From: Bacillus niameyensis | GTDB taxonomy: Bacteria > Bacillota > Bacilli > Bacillales > Bacillaceae_C | Assembly (NCBI RefSeq): GCF_001375535.1 | Contig: NZ_LN831197.1 | Coordinates: forward strand, 3,482,129-3,546,128 | DNA: 64,000 nt | Direction of reading: 5' to 3' | Part shown: positions 34,291 through 42,686 of the stretch, piece after piece | How positions within the stretch are numbered: position 1 is the first letter of the stretch | Layout: each line of letters begins with the position of its first letter | The notes under the pieces: model-generated | Told to the model about the DNA's origin: nothing | Database searches by the model: none | Seen by the model: only the letters and a program-made list of their open reading frames with translations | Made by a program: the position numbers and the translations under genes

Positions 34291-37200
34291 ATGAACAAGA
34301 AAGTGCTGAAGCGAAGAATCAACTATATCTTCAATCCGATTACAGATTATATTTTAAAGGAACGGAATCGACGGGTTAACCAGTATGCGGATTTCTATGA
34401 ACGGCTTCCGATCCGAAAGAGAACGATTTTATATGAGAGTCGTGATGGGAATAGTATGACGGATAGTCCGTATGCGATGTTTCGCTATATGCTGGAGCAT
34501 CCTGATTTCCAAGGCTACACGCATATTTGGTCGATACAGGATTTTGATGCACTTGAGCTTGTGATCCGCCAATACAAGGGTCATCCGCATGTAAAGTTTG
34601 TCCGCCGCAACTCCCGGGAGTATCTTCGATTTTTGGCATCATGTGAATACTTAATTAATAACTCCACCTTTCAATCCTTTTATATTCCAAAAAAAGAGCA
34701 AATTTATATTAACACTTGGCATGGGACACCGTTGAAGCATATGGGGTTCGATATTCCAGGGGACCCTTCTCATTCGCAAAACGTCCTGAGAAATTTCCTG
34801 AGCACGGACTATATGCTAAGCCCGAACTCACACACAACAAAAATCTTCACAGATAGCTATAAACTCAACGGCCTCTACGAAGGAAAGATTATTGAAGAAG
34901 GCTACCCGCGGATTGATTTGACTTTGAATACCGATCCGAAAACAATTCAAAATCAGTTAACTTCACACGGATTAAAAATCGATCCAAACAAGCAAAACAT
35001 TTTATATGCGCCCACTTGGAAGGGGACGGACGTATCTAAAGTGAATAACGATGTACTGCAAATTAGCGCGGACATTGCCGAGCTGGAAAAGCGGATAGGA
35101 GATCAGTACAATCTGCTGCTCAAAGTTCATCCATTTCTTTATAAGGAAGCCACTAAATATGGAGATATTCATGACCGCCTTATTCCAGACTATATCGATA
35201 CGAATGAACTGCTTTCTGCCATTGACCTACTTATAACGGATTACTCTAGCATTTTCTTTGATTTTCTTGTCACAAACAAGCCGATTCTCTTCTACACATG
35301 GGATTTGGATGTGTATAACGAGCAACGGGGTCAGTATTTGCCTAATAGCGAACTGCCAGGACCTTTGCTTTTTAATGTAAACGAGTTAGCAAACGCGATC
35401 GAGCGAATCAATGAAGTTCAAGCAACCTACAAGGAAAAATATGAATCAATGCAAAAGCGATTCACGGCTCATGACGACGGTAATGTGACGGAACGGGTCA
35501 TCCAATATCTGTTTAACAAATCCGATGAGAAGTTGAATGTGATCGGAAATCTAGCATCGAAGAAAAGGAAAATCCTTATTTATCCAGGAGGTATGCGCAA
35601 TAACGGGATTACGTCTTCTTTTCTCAACTTAATGAACAATATTGATCATGAGCAATATGATGTCACTTGTTTTACGGCGACTCCACATTCTGCAGAGTCC
35701 CTTCAAAACCTTGCGAAGCTTAATAAAAATGTACGCATGCTGTTTAAACCGGGATTGCCTGCATTAAAGTTTTTTGAGCTTTATAAAGATAAGTTTATTC
35801 ATAATCGTGGGAAACGCGGACGCTTAGGGGATATGTTATTTCCTGAAGAAGCCTATGTCCGGGAGCATCGTCGCTTGTTTGGTAAAACGAATTTTGATTG
35901 TGTGATTGACTTTAGTGGTTACAGTCTTTATTGGGCGAAATTTTTACTTGCAGCAGATGCGAAACGAAAAATCTGCTTTATGCATAATGATTTGCTTTCA
36001 GATAGTGAAAAAGTCATCAATGGAAAAAGACCGCACCGCATCAATTTGCGAGGACTTTTCAGTGTTTACAACCAATTCGATAAGCTTGTCAGTGTGTCAA
36101 AAGGGACAATGGAATTGAATCGGAAGAATTTATCGCAATATGCGCCCCTTGATAAATTTGATTATGTATTGAATTCGATTAATCCTGAGAAGATTTTGCA
36201 GGTGGAAGAGATCGTGATGGCGGAAACCGAGCAAGACGCGTTTTCTGTAGAAAATTTTAAAGCGCGGGCGGTCATAAAAGACGGAAGTAAAGTTTGGAAT
36301 ACGCTGCCAACGAATGAAGAGGCGACAACGTTTTCGGTGAATCAGAACTTGGAAGTGATGATTACAAGGAAGGCTGTTTCCCAAACTCACTCGCATTATA
36401 AGTTGAACCATAATCATCAAGTCCTCGGTTGGATTGAGAGTAAAGCTGTAGAGTTGCTTCCAGACAGCATTATAAATGAACAAAATGTCGATAAAATCGC
36501 AAGGCTCGCGCGTCCGAAGGGAAATCAGATTTGGACAAAGCCTTATAAAGTGGACGGAGCGAAAAGAGTATCGGCGAGCGGTGATTACAAGGATGTCATT
36601 GTTGATGTCGATAAAGAAGTTCAAACCCAGCGCAGTACATATTGCCGAATTTCTGTAAATGGGACAATTCTCGGTTGGATTGATGAAAAGGCGCTGAATA
36701 TTTATGATAGCTGCACATTGGACGGCAAACAATCGGCTCAGGAAAAAGCGAAAATTGTTCTGAAGCGGAAACTGATTAAAGCCAAATACGAGCGGCAGAA
36801 GAAGGATGTTTTGAAAAATCTTCAAAATCGGGCTTTGCGCGAAGTCAAAGTAGTCAAACCTGTTTTTGCTAAAATAGCCAACCCTGAGAAGCTCATCATT
36901 TGGACACATGCCTACCCGCATTGGAAAGCCGAACCAATCGCTCCAGCAAAATGGATCGAAGGTGAGATTGTTACGATTCGAGCTGTCATCCAAACGCGAG
37001 CAGGAACATCCTATTTATTTTATAAAGATCATCATAAAATGGGCTGGTTGGATGCAAGTGCTTTTGAAGTGATCAAAAAGCCGACGTTAATCAAGGAGAG
37101 AAAGGTTTCAAAGAATGGAGAACTTCAGCTCGGTAAGAATTTTTCCGTCTGGACAAAACCATATGGACTTCAAGGTGCGGAAAGATTGGGTGGATTTCAT

Positions 37201-37881
37201 GATGGACAGGTTGTTCAAGTCGATCAAGAGGCGGTCACGCAAAAGGGAACTTATCTTCATATTACAGCAGATGGTGAATCGCTTGGTTGGGTAAACGAAA
37301 AGGCTTTGCTTGTAAAAGAAGTGTTTGGTTTGGAAGTCGGCGGGCAATATATTCCTGAACCAGATCAAGAAAACTTCAACTTTGTTAATATGGGCAGATT
37401 GTCACCAGAGAAGGGACAAGACAATCTTATTCAAGCATTTGCTGAATTTCATGCGCAACATCCAAACAGCAAACTGTATATTCTTGGAGAGGGCCCGTTA
37501 AAAACAGACCTCCAAACCCAAATCAACAAACTAGGCCTTCGTGATTCCGTCTATCTTCTCGGGCAAGTAGAAAATCCATTCTCTTTCCTGAAAAAATGCG
37601 ACTGTTTCGTCCTATCATCGCATTACGAAGGACAGCCAATGGTCCTTTTGGAAGCGATGACACTTGGAATGAAAATCATGGCGACGGACATTGTCGCCAA
37701 CCGCACAGTGCTAGAAGATGGAAAATACGGATTGCTCGTTGAAAATAGTGTCAAAGGCTTAGTTGCCGGCATGCAACAAATGGCTCAGGAAAGCGAAAAT
37801 TTCCAAACAGCCCCCTTTGATTACAAATACTATAACGAAATGGCGATGGAGACATTTTATCGGCCGTTGGAAGGGGAATAA
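34291..37881 (+). CDS. TagF-like transferase fused to a GT4 glycosyltransferase that carries inserted GW/SH3 modules
   Basis: The protein has 1196 residues; the ATG at 34291 has AAAGGAG nine bases upstream. Residues 1-400 are a CDP-glycerol-type phosphotransferase: INTWHGTPLKHMGF, YAPTWKGTD, KVHPFLY, ITDYSSIFFDFLVTNKPILFYTWD. Residues about 425-645 are the N-terminal half of a GT-B glycosyltransferase (LIYPGGMRNNGITSSFLNLM; CVIDFSGYSLYWAKF). Residues about 650-1010 hold four GW/SH3-type modules (VLGWIESKAVELL; ILGWIDEKALNIY; KMGWLDASAFEVI; SLGWVNEKALLV). Residues about 1029-1190 are the GT-B C-terminal half (NMGRLSPEKGQ; EGQPMVLLEAMTLGMKI). No signal peptide is seen, so the GW modules would be cytoplasmic or internal. 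It probably both extends and glycosylates a polyol-phosphate polymer; inferred from domains. Confidence 0.82.
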   Translation: MNKKVLKRRINYIFNPITDYILKERNRRVNQYADFYERLPIRKRTILYESRDGNSMTDSPYAMFRYMLEHPDFQGYTHIWSIQDFDALELVIRQYKGHPHVKFVRRNSREYLRFLASCEYLINNSTFQSFYIPKKEQIYINTWHGTPLKHMGFDIPGDPSHSQNVLRNFLSTDYMLSPNSHTTKIFTDSYKLNGLYEGKIIEEGYPRIDLTLNTDPKTIQNQLTSHGLKIDPNKQNILYAPTWKGTDVSKVNNDVLQISADIAELEKRIGDQYNLLLKVHPFLYKEATKYGDIHDRLIPDYIDTNELLSAIDLLITDYSSIFFDFLVTNKPILFYTWDLDVYNEQRGQYLPNSELPGPLLFNVNELANAIERINEVQATYKEKYESMQKRFTAHDDGNVTERVIQYLFNKSDEKLNVIGNLASKKRKILIYPGGMRNNGITSSFLNLMNNIDHEQYDVTCFTATPHSAESLQNLAKLNKNVRMLFKPGLPALKFFELYKDKFIHNRGKRGRLGDMLFPEEAYVREHRRLFGKTNFDCVIDFSGYSLYWAKFLLAADAKRKICFMHNDLLSDSEKVINGKRPHRINLRGLFSVYNQFDKLVSVSKGTMELNRKNLSQYAPLDKFDYVLNSINPEKILQVEEIVMAETEQDAFSVENFKARAVIKDGSKVWNTLPTNEEATTFSVNQNLEVMITRKAVSQTHSHYKLNHNHQVLGWIESKAVELLPDSIINEQNVDKIARLARPKGNQIWTKPYKVDGAKRVSASGDYKDVIVDVDKEVQTQRSTYCRISVNGTILGWIDEKALNIYDSCTLDGKQSAQEKAKIVLKRKLIKAKYERQKKDVLKNLQNRALREVKVVKPVFAKIANPEKLIIWTHAYPHWKAEPIAPAKWIEGEIVTIRAVIQTRAGTSYLFYKDHHKMGWLDASAFEVIKKPTLIKERKVSKNGELQLGKNFSVWTKPYGLQGAERLGGFHDGQVVQVDQEAVTQKGTYLHITADGESLGWVNEKALLVKEVFGLEVGGQYIPEPDQENFNFVNMGRLSPEKGQDNLIQAFAEFHAQHPNSKLYILGEGPLKTDLQTQINKLGLRDSVYLLGQVENPFSFLKKCDCFVLSSHYEGQPMVLLEAMTLGMKIMATDIVANRTVLEDGKYGLLVENSVKGLVAGMQQMAQESENFQTAPFDYKYYNEMAMETFYRPLEGE

Positions 37882-37882
37882 G

Positions 37883-37915
37883 AATCCGGCTCTTTATGGA
37901 GAGCCGGGTTTTTCT
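37883..37915 (+). terminator. Terminator of the TagF-GT4 fusion gene
   Basis: AATCCGGCTCT pairs with AGAGCCGGGTT (one G-U pair), followed by T4. Confidence 0.8.
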
Positions 37916-38070
37916 GTTGGGAGATTTTTCGAGCTAGCCCGAAAATCTTTCGACATAACAGGATAATCTTTTGAATTAGGTGAGGAATTTTTTTAGTTAG
38001 GAAAGGAATCTTTCAATTTAGCAAGTTAATTTTTCGAGTTTGTCAGTAATCCTTCGAGGTTTAAAGTATC
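37916..38070. repeat. Degenerate 21-bp tandem repeat, locus 3 (opposite orientation)
   Basis: Units such as GAGATTTTTCGAGCTAGCCC and AATCTTTCGACATAACAGG follow the terminator at about 21-base spacing, in the same orientation as locus 2. Confidence 0.6.
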
Positions 38071-38078
38071 GATCAATT

Positions 38079-38115
38079 AAAAAACGCGATGCCTGCAGTG
38101 AGGTATCGCGTTTTT
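38079..38115. terminator. Bidirectional terminator
   Basis: A 15-16-bp stem (AAAAAACGCGATGCCT with AGGTATCGCGTTTTT, one G-U pair) with T tracts on both strands separates the fusion gene from the convergent toxin-antitoxin remnant. Confidence 0.8.
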
Positions 38116-38141
38116 CTTCCACGTAATAAATCAACATAAAA

Positions 38142-38271
38142 TTATTCGTCTAAAGTTCTTAGTATTTGTATATAATTTCTTGCTCCATGTAAAATCCGAT
38201 AAAATATAATCAAAAATGTCATTTAAGTCCTCATATGCAGCAGGAAGCAGTTCAACCTTGAATCTTTCCAT
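38142..38271 (-). pseudogene. RelE/ParE-type toxin with an internal deletion
   Basis: On the minus strand an ATG at 38271, overlapping the end of the antitoxin gene, starts MERFKVELLPAAYEDLNDIF, the typical N-terminus of a RelE/ParE toxin, and reaches DYILSDF. In the next frame, directly afterwards, the sequence reads RILHGARNYIQILRTLDE and stops at 38142-38144, which is the typical C-terminus. The middle part, roughly half of a 95-100-residue toxin, is missing and the two ends are out of frame. The first frame instead ends after about 46 residues. Confidence 0.75.
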
Positions 38272-38527
38272 TAATCTTCTCCTTCAACCTGTTATAAGCA
38301 TCATCAAGAGAAATAGTGTTTTCTTTAGACAAGCACTGTTCTTCAGCAAGAAAAAGCTTTTCTTTTAAGTCTAAAAGTGCCTCCCTTTTCTGGAAGGCTT
38401 CAATACTCATGACGACAAGATCGTCCTCCCCATTTTTCGTAATGTAAATGGGTTCCGCTTTCTCACGGGCAATCTGTGAAATGGAATTATAATCATATCT
38501 TAAAGAGGTGGATGGTTTAATAATCAC
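38252..38527 (-). CDS. Phd/YefM-type antitoxin, orphaned
   Basis: The protein has 91 residues and starts at GTG with GGGAGG nine bases upstream. The N-terminal half is the Phd/YefM DNA-binding fold (STSLRYDYNSISQIAREKAEPIYITKNGEDDLVVMSIEAF). The C-terminal half is a charged helix for toxin binding (LKEKLFLAEEQCLSKENTISLDDAYNRLKEK). It would repress its own promoter and neutralise the cognate toxin. The downstream toxin gene overlaps its 3-prime end, as usual in these operons, but is broken by an internal deletion. The antitoxin itself looks intact, so it could still bind DNA or a related toxin elsewhere. Confidence 0.82.
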   Translation of the reverse strand: MIIKPSTSLRYDYNSISQIAREKAEPIYITKNGEDDLVVMSIEAFQKREALLDLKEKLFLAEEQCLSKENTISLDDAYNRLKEKINGKIQG

Positions 38528-38640
38528 TGTAAAATACCTCCCGTCTCATATAATATCAATATTATACCTTAATTCCGCCATTGAATGTAGATGGGTAAAG
38601 AACAATCTTTGGGCGTATACCGATCTTTAGGGGCAATAAG

Positions 38641-39006
38641 TTATTCATCCTCTTCTTCGTTCTCCAAGGAGTCCAAATAATCATCCAAACTTTCAGAAAC
38701 CATAGGCAGTTTCATTGTTTCCTTTTTCATATAATCAATGGCTTTAGGAATATTCCTCTTTAACTTTGAGAATTCCTGTATTAACTTCTCACCTGAATAT
38801 CCTTGTTTTACAAGATCTTTCAAAATGTCTTCGGAAAAATCGATTTCTTCAACAACAGCAGGACGGATTATTATTTCTTGTCCTGTAAACTCCACAATTG
38901 CCTCATCGTCTAACTCCAAAGCCTCGTAAAAGTCTTTCGGTATACTGATTTGTCTCTGCTTGGACACTTTAACACGTCTGATTGGTTTACCCTTCATATC
39001 AGCCAC
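38641..39006 (-). CDS. AbrB/MazE/SpoVT-type DNA-binding protein
   Basis: The protein has 121 residues and starts at GTG with GGGGAG seven bases upstream. Residues 8-52 form a swapped-hairpin AbrB domain (RRVKVSKQRQISIPKDFYEALEL, then AIVEFTGQEIIIRP). The C-terminal 65 residues are acidic and helical (SGEKLIQEFSKLKR; DDYLDSLENEEEDE). The same layout occurs in antitoxins and in stand-alone transcription factors. No toxin-like gene lies beside it: the next minus-strand gene downstream is the separate Phd-type antitoxin, 113 bases away with its own ribosome site. Its function could be an orphan antitoxin or a small regulator. Confidence 0.75.
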   Translation of the reverse strand: MADMKGKPIRRVKVSKQRQISIPKDFYEALELDDEAIVEFTGQEIIIRPAVVEEIDFSEDILKDLVKQGYSGEKLIQEFSKLKRNIPKAIDYMKKETMKLPMVSESLDDYLDSLENEEEDE

Positions 39007-39168
39007 GACCGATCTCCCCTTTAAAATAAATACACTTTAAAAATTTATTTCTTTATTATTATAACAAAGAATATCGTAAAGTGGGCAATGCCTCCTTCTA
39101 TGAAGTGAAAACTTCTATTTAAAAATCTTTTTAAATATAGGGAAATATCCCCTCCTCTAGAAGGACTT

Positions 39169-39196
39169 TTGACAGGGATGCCGAATTGATTATAAA
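39169..39196 (+). promoter_or_regulatory. Sigma-A promoter of the NERD gene
   Basis: TTGACA (39169-39174), a 16-base spacer and TATAAA (39191-39196), 50 bases before the start codon; close to consensus. Confidence 0.7.
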
Positions 39197-39246
39197 AGCC
39201 TCGTTTCCATCCACTCAAAAAAACCTTCAAGGAGAGATCCATCTAC

Positions 39247-40212
39247 ATGTTCATAAAAAGATTAACAAAACCCATTGAGTTAGAAGCAACGGAAGCATTG
39301 TTTAGAAGGGTACACCCAGATCATCCCTCAAAACCAATGCTTCAAATTGACCTACGAAAGCGAATCTCTGGTTATCAAGGGGAAAAATCCATTGAATATC
39401 CGCTAAAGTTCTTAAAAAATCGATACCGAATTTTTCAATCGCTTCGGCTGCCAAACGATGTTGACTCACGTTTTCAAATCGATGCTACACTCGCATCCCA
39501 ATACTTGATCTTTTTGATATCTGTCAAGAACATTCGGAGTGAGCTGGAAATTAACCACGGAACTGGGCAAATGATCCAAAAGGCGGATGGTCAAGAGTTT
39601 GTATACGACGATCCCGACATTCAAATACAGCACCATCTCTTTCAGTTCCGGGATTGGCTACGACGCAATCGATTCCCCAGCACGCCAATTGTTCCACTGA
39701 TCGTCTTCACTGATCCAACGACCATCCTCCGATTTAACGGAAACGCTGATCATTTCCGCCATTATATCCTTAAAAGTCAACTCCATTTGAAGATTTTCGA
39801 ATTGGAAAAAGCCTACACGAAGATAGCATTATCTCAACAGGACATTCGACGATTAACCGTTGAATTACTAAAACAGCATAGTGATCCGCATTACCCGATA
39901 CTTGAACTATACAAAATTCGTCCAGAAGACATATTAACAGGTGTACACTGCCCAAATTGCGGCTTCCTTCCAATGAAAAGAATCTTCGGGAAATGGCTCT
40001 GTGTAAAATGTCAGTCCACATCTAGGATGGCACATGCGTCCGCCCTCAAGGATTACGCACTTTTGCTTGGAAACACGATCACAAATGCGCAATGCCGCCG
40101 TTTTCTTCACGTAAACACTCCAACCCAAACGACAAATATACTTTCTACCATGAATTTAAAATACATCGGAAAAACAAAAGGCCGAGTTTATTATCTTGAC
40201 TCTCTCAAATAG
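39247..40212 (+). CDS. NERD-domain protein with zinc ribbon
   Basis: The protein has 321 residues, with AAGGAGAG upstream of the ATG. Residues about 40-165 match the nuclease-related (NERD) domain: GYQGEKSIEYPL, an aspartate in FQIDATLAS, a hydrophobic strand ending in SVKNI, and a late IVPLIVFTDP strand. These are the usual positions of the restriction-endonuclease-like core. Residues about 236-260 hold a zinc ribbon (CPNCGF and CVKC). The last 60 residues look like a small winged-helix or helical domain. It has its own near-consensus promoter and terminator. Its substrate is not known; NERD proteins are thought to act on DNA, and none of the neighbours clarifies it. Confidence 0.8.
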   Translation: MFIKRLTKPIELEATEALFRRVHPDHPSKPMLQIDLRKRISGYQGEKSIEYPLKFLKNRYRIFQSLRLPNDVDSRFQIDATLASQYLIFLISVKNIRSELEINHGTGQMIQKADGQEFVYDDPDIQIQHHLFQFRDWLRRNRFPSTPIVPLIVFTDPTTILRFNGNADHFRHYILKSQLHLKIFELEKAYTKIALSQQDIRRLTVELLKQHSDPHYPILELYKIRPEDILTGVHCPNCGFLPMKRIFGKWLCVKCQSTSRMAHASALKDYALLLGNTITNAQCRRFLHVNTPTQTTNILSTMNLKYIGKTKGRVYYLDSLK

Positions 40213-40260
40213 AAAAGCAATCGCGAAGCCAAAATGCAGGCTTCGCGATTGCTTTTCTTC
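40213..40260 (+). terminator. Terminator of the NERD gene
   Basis: A perfect 18-bp stem (40213-40230 with 40239-40256) ending in T4, with a matching A4 on the 5-prime side. Confidence 0.85.
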
Positions 40261-40261
40261 C

Positions 40262-40800
40262 TTTTGAAAAATTGTCATCCAAAGTCGCGAAATTCTCTCA
40301 CAAAGTTAAAAAATAAAACCTGAAACTTAAAAGAATAATCTCAAAATCAAAAGATTCCTTGCTCGAGTTAAAAGAATCCAACCGAAAGTCGGAAGAATCC
40401 CGTCTGCAACCTCGTAAGTAGATGGAACTAAGTTACCCGCGGTCTCAGAAATCCATCTTAAAAAAATATCATCTAAAGTCGCGAAATTCCCTCACACGGT
40501 TAAAAAATAAAACCTGAAACTTAAAAGAATAATGCCCAAGTCAAAAGATTTCCCGCACAAGTTAAAAAATCTCATCCGAAAGTCGGAAGAATCCGCTTGC
40601 AATATCGTAAGTAGATGGAACTAAGTTACCCGCCGTCCAGAAAACCCAACTTAAAAAATTATCATCCGAAGTCGCGAAATTCCTCCCCAAAGTAAAAAAT
40701 AATCCCCAAACTTAAAAGAATAATCCCAAAATCAAAAGATTCCTAGCTCAACTTAAAAAATCCCACCCAAAATTCGAAAGATCCCTCCCACTCCCAAGGG
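40262..40800. repeat. 21-bp tandem repeat array, locus 4, with a 194-base higher-order period
   Basis: Units of exactly 21 bases run through the region (AAGTCGCGAAATTC, AACTTAAAAGAATAA, AGTCGGAAGAATCC types). Blocks of about nine units repeat: AAGTCGCGA recurs at 40282, 40476 and 40669, giving periods of 194 and 193 bases, each block including a GTAAGTAGATGGAACTAAG spacer (present twice). There is no coding frame. It fills the space between two convergent genes. Confidence 0.85.
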
Positions 40801-40817
40801 AAATCAACCTAAGAAAA

Positions 40818-40841
40818 TAAAAAAAGCAGCCCCACGGCCGC
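40818..40841 (-). terminator. Terminator of the SGNH hydrolase gene
   Basis: On the minus strand GCGGCC pairs with GGCTGC (one G-U pair), followed by T6, about 20 bases past the stop. Confidence 0.65.
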
Positions 40842-40858
40842 CCAAACTCAATAAGTCA

Positions 40859-41665
40859 TTATTCTTCACTCGCAATAAAGTATTCTTTCAAATAGTCAAG
40901 CCAAATCTCATGGCCCTTCGTACTTGGCGAACTTTCTCCGTCTACAACGTAGTCATTTAACTCTTCAGATGTATAGTCTGGCCAAACTTCCCAGTGATCT
41001 AAGTAAGGGATTCCTTCCTTTTCAGCAAATTCTTTCAAATCTGCTACTTGCCTAGGGTAATAGGTGCCGTTATACACAGGGCGTGCTGGTTGTAAGATGA
41101 CAACTGCATCTTCAACGGCGGCGATAAAGGTCTCGATGTTAGCTTGGTTATCCAAAACAGAGCCATACCAATTATCATTTAATAGAAAAGGTTCGTACAA
41201 AACTAAGTCAGGTTTATATGCTACAACCTCATCAAACCCATCACCAGCAATAAACTGTGTTGAAGTTTCATCATATGCAAAGGACTCGATATCCAGAATA
41301 TCTTCGCCGTACGCAGTCAGCATCTCATCCTGAAGCATTGCTGCCCAACCGTCATCCCCACCCAATGCTAGTGAACCCACTAATGCAATTTTATATGTAT
41401 CGCCACTTTGTATCTTGTCGCTCAATTCATCGCGAGCTTTTTCAGGCCAATGAGCAGCCAGTGTTAAAGCCTGCTTCATTTTCTCGTCATCCTGCTTGTC
41501 CTCATCGTCGCCAGTCGTACTTTCTCCTTCGTCTAATTCTCCACTATCAGCCACAGTAGTCCGGTCCCCTGCTGCAACACTTGTCTTATCTTTCCAATAC
41601 AAATAACCACTTCCCAAAAATACAAGACAGGCTAAAACCATTATGGCTGTCATTACAACCCGCAA
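40859..41665 (-). CDS. Membrane-anchored SGNH/GDSL-type hydrolase
   Basis: The protein has 268 residues from a TTG at 41665 that has AAGGGGG eight bases upstream; an earlier TTG at 41686 lies before that site. An N-terminal segment (TAIMVLACLVFLGSGYLYW) anchors it, followed by an acidic linker. The catalytic domain starts near residue 90: YKIALVGSLALGGDDGW carries the block I serine in GSL (the usual aspartate of GDSL is glycine), and VVILQPARPVYNGTYYP fits a later block. The C-terminal block reads SPSTKGHEIWLDYL with a histidine. Such enzymes usually remove or transfer acyl groups on surface carbohydrates. The gene is divergent from the capsule operon and shares its promoter region. Confidence 0.7.
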   Translation of the reverse strand: MRVVMTAIMVLACLVFLGSGYLYWKDKTSVAAGDRTTVADSGELDEGESTTGDDEDKQDDEKMKQALTLAAHWPEKARDELSDKIQSGDTYKIALVGSLALGGDDGWAAMLQDEMLTAYGEDILDIESFAYDETSTQFIAGDGFDEVVAYKPDLVLYEPFLLNDNWYGSVLDNQANIETFIAAVEDAVVILQPARPVYNGTYYPRQVADLKEFAEKEGIPYLDHWEVWPDYTSEELNDYVVDGESSPSTKGHEIWLDYLKEYFIASEE

Positions 41666-41891
41666 TCTTATTACCCCCTTCAGCAATATTTACTGCTAAC
41701 TCTAATCCTTCTTTCTTCCTGGAAAAACTAAATTACCAATATGTGAAAACTTATTTTGAATACTGTACAGTTAGCGGATCTCCTCTTGATAAAGAAGCCT
41801 AAAGGCCTAACATGATTAGAATTTTATGGGAAAAATATCATAATTTATCAGGAGATTTTGTTATATTTCCAGTTATAATCAGACTATACTA

Positions 41892-41900
41892 TGCTATAAT
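41892..41900 (+). promoter_or_regulatory. Extended -10 promoter of the capsule operon
   Basis: TGC-TATAAT about 46 bases before the Wzz-type gene. The -35 region (around 41873) is weak, as is common with extended -10 promoters. Confidence 0.5.
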
Positions 41901-41945
41901 AATACACGTTATTACGAAAGTCGACAATCACACTAGGAGGAAACT

Positions 41946-42686
41946 ATGGAGGAAACAATTAGTTTAAAAGAGCTAATGCAGACACTGCGGAAGCGAATGA
42001 CTTTAATTGTGCTTATCACCGTGGCGGCTATGGCTATCAGCGGAGCTGTCAGTTTTTTTGCGCTGACACCTATCTATCAATCTACGACACAATTGCTTGT
42101 GAACCAGGCCAAAAGTGATCAGCCGACTTATAATCCATCTGAAATTCAAACGAATCTTCAATTGATCAATACATATAATGTGATCATCAAAACCCCAAGA
42201 ATATTGGACAAGGTTGTTGAGGGGTTAGATCTCGACATGTCGGCCAATCAATTGATGAATAAAATTACAGTTCAAAGTGCAAAAGATTCGCAAGTAGTAA
42301 ATATTACGGTTCAAGATCCAGATCCTAATCAAGCGGCAGCTATTGCGAATAAAGTGGCAGAAGTCTTTCAAAAAGATATTGTGGCATTAATGAGTGTAGA
42401 TAACGTTAATATCCTTACGAAAGCGGAAGTTGGAGAAAATGCATCTCCTGTGAAGCCCCAACCGCTTCTTAATATTGCCATTGCAGCAGTTGTTGGTCTT
42501 ATGGCTGGTGTAGGATTGGCATTTTTGCTTGAATACTTGGATAATACGGTTAAATCAGCTGAAGACATCGAACGTATTCTAGAATTACCCGTGTTAGGCT
42601 CGATAGCTCTCATAGAAGATCAAAAAATGGAACGCTCTGGTGTAGAAAGAAGTAACTCCAGGGGAAGGAGTGAGCCAATTGGCTAA
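41946..42686 (+). CDS. Wzz-type capsule chain-length regulator and kinase activator (YwqC/CapA-like)
   Basis: The protein has 246 residues, with AGGAGG upstream of the ATG. Two membrane segments (about 20-40, LIVLITVAAMAISGAVSFF; about 175-195, LLNIAIAAVVGLMAGVGLAF) flank an extracellular domain with the family text YQSTTQLLVNQ, TNLQLINTYNVIIKTPRIL and VVNITVQDPDPNQAAAIAN. A short cytoplasmic tail follows. In Firmicutes this protein activates the separate tyrosine kinase encoded next, and the pair controls polymer length and export. The 3-prime end overlaps the kinase gene by 17 bases, suggesting translational coupling. It is the first gene of the capsule cluster. Confidence 0.9.
   Translation: MEETISLKELMQTLRKRMTLIVLITVAAMAISGAVSFFALTPIYQSTTQLLVNQAKSDQPTYNPSEIQTNLQLINTYNVIIKTPRILDKVVEGLDLDMSANQLMNKITVQSAKDSQVVNITVQDPDPNQAAAIANKVAEVFQKDIVALMSVDNVNILTKAEVGENASPVKPQPLLNIAIAAVVGLMAGVGLAFLLEYLDNTVKSAEDIERILELPVLGSIALIEDQKMERSGVERSNSRGRSEPIG

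Noticed and set aside
36130..36993. 287-codon minus-strand ORF
   Set aside because: It is antisense to the GW-module part of a clear domain-rich gene and shows no domain or ribosome site.
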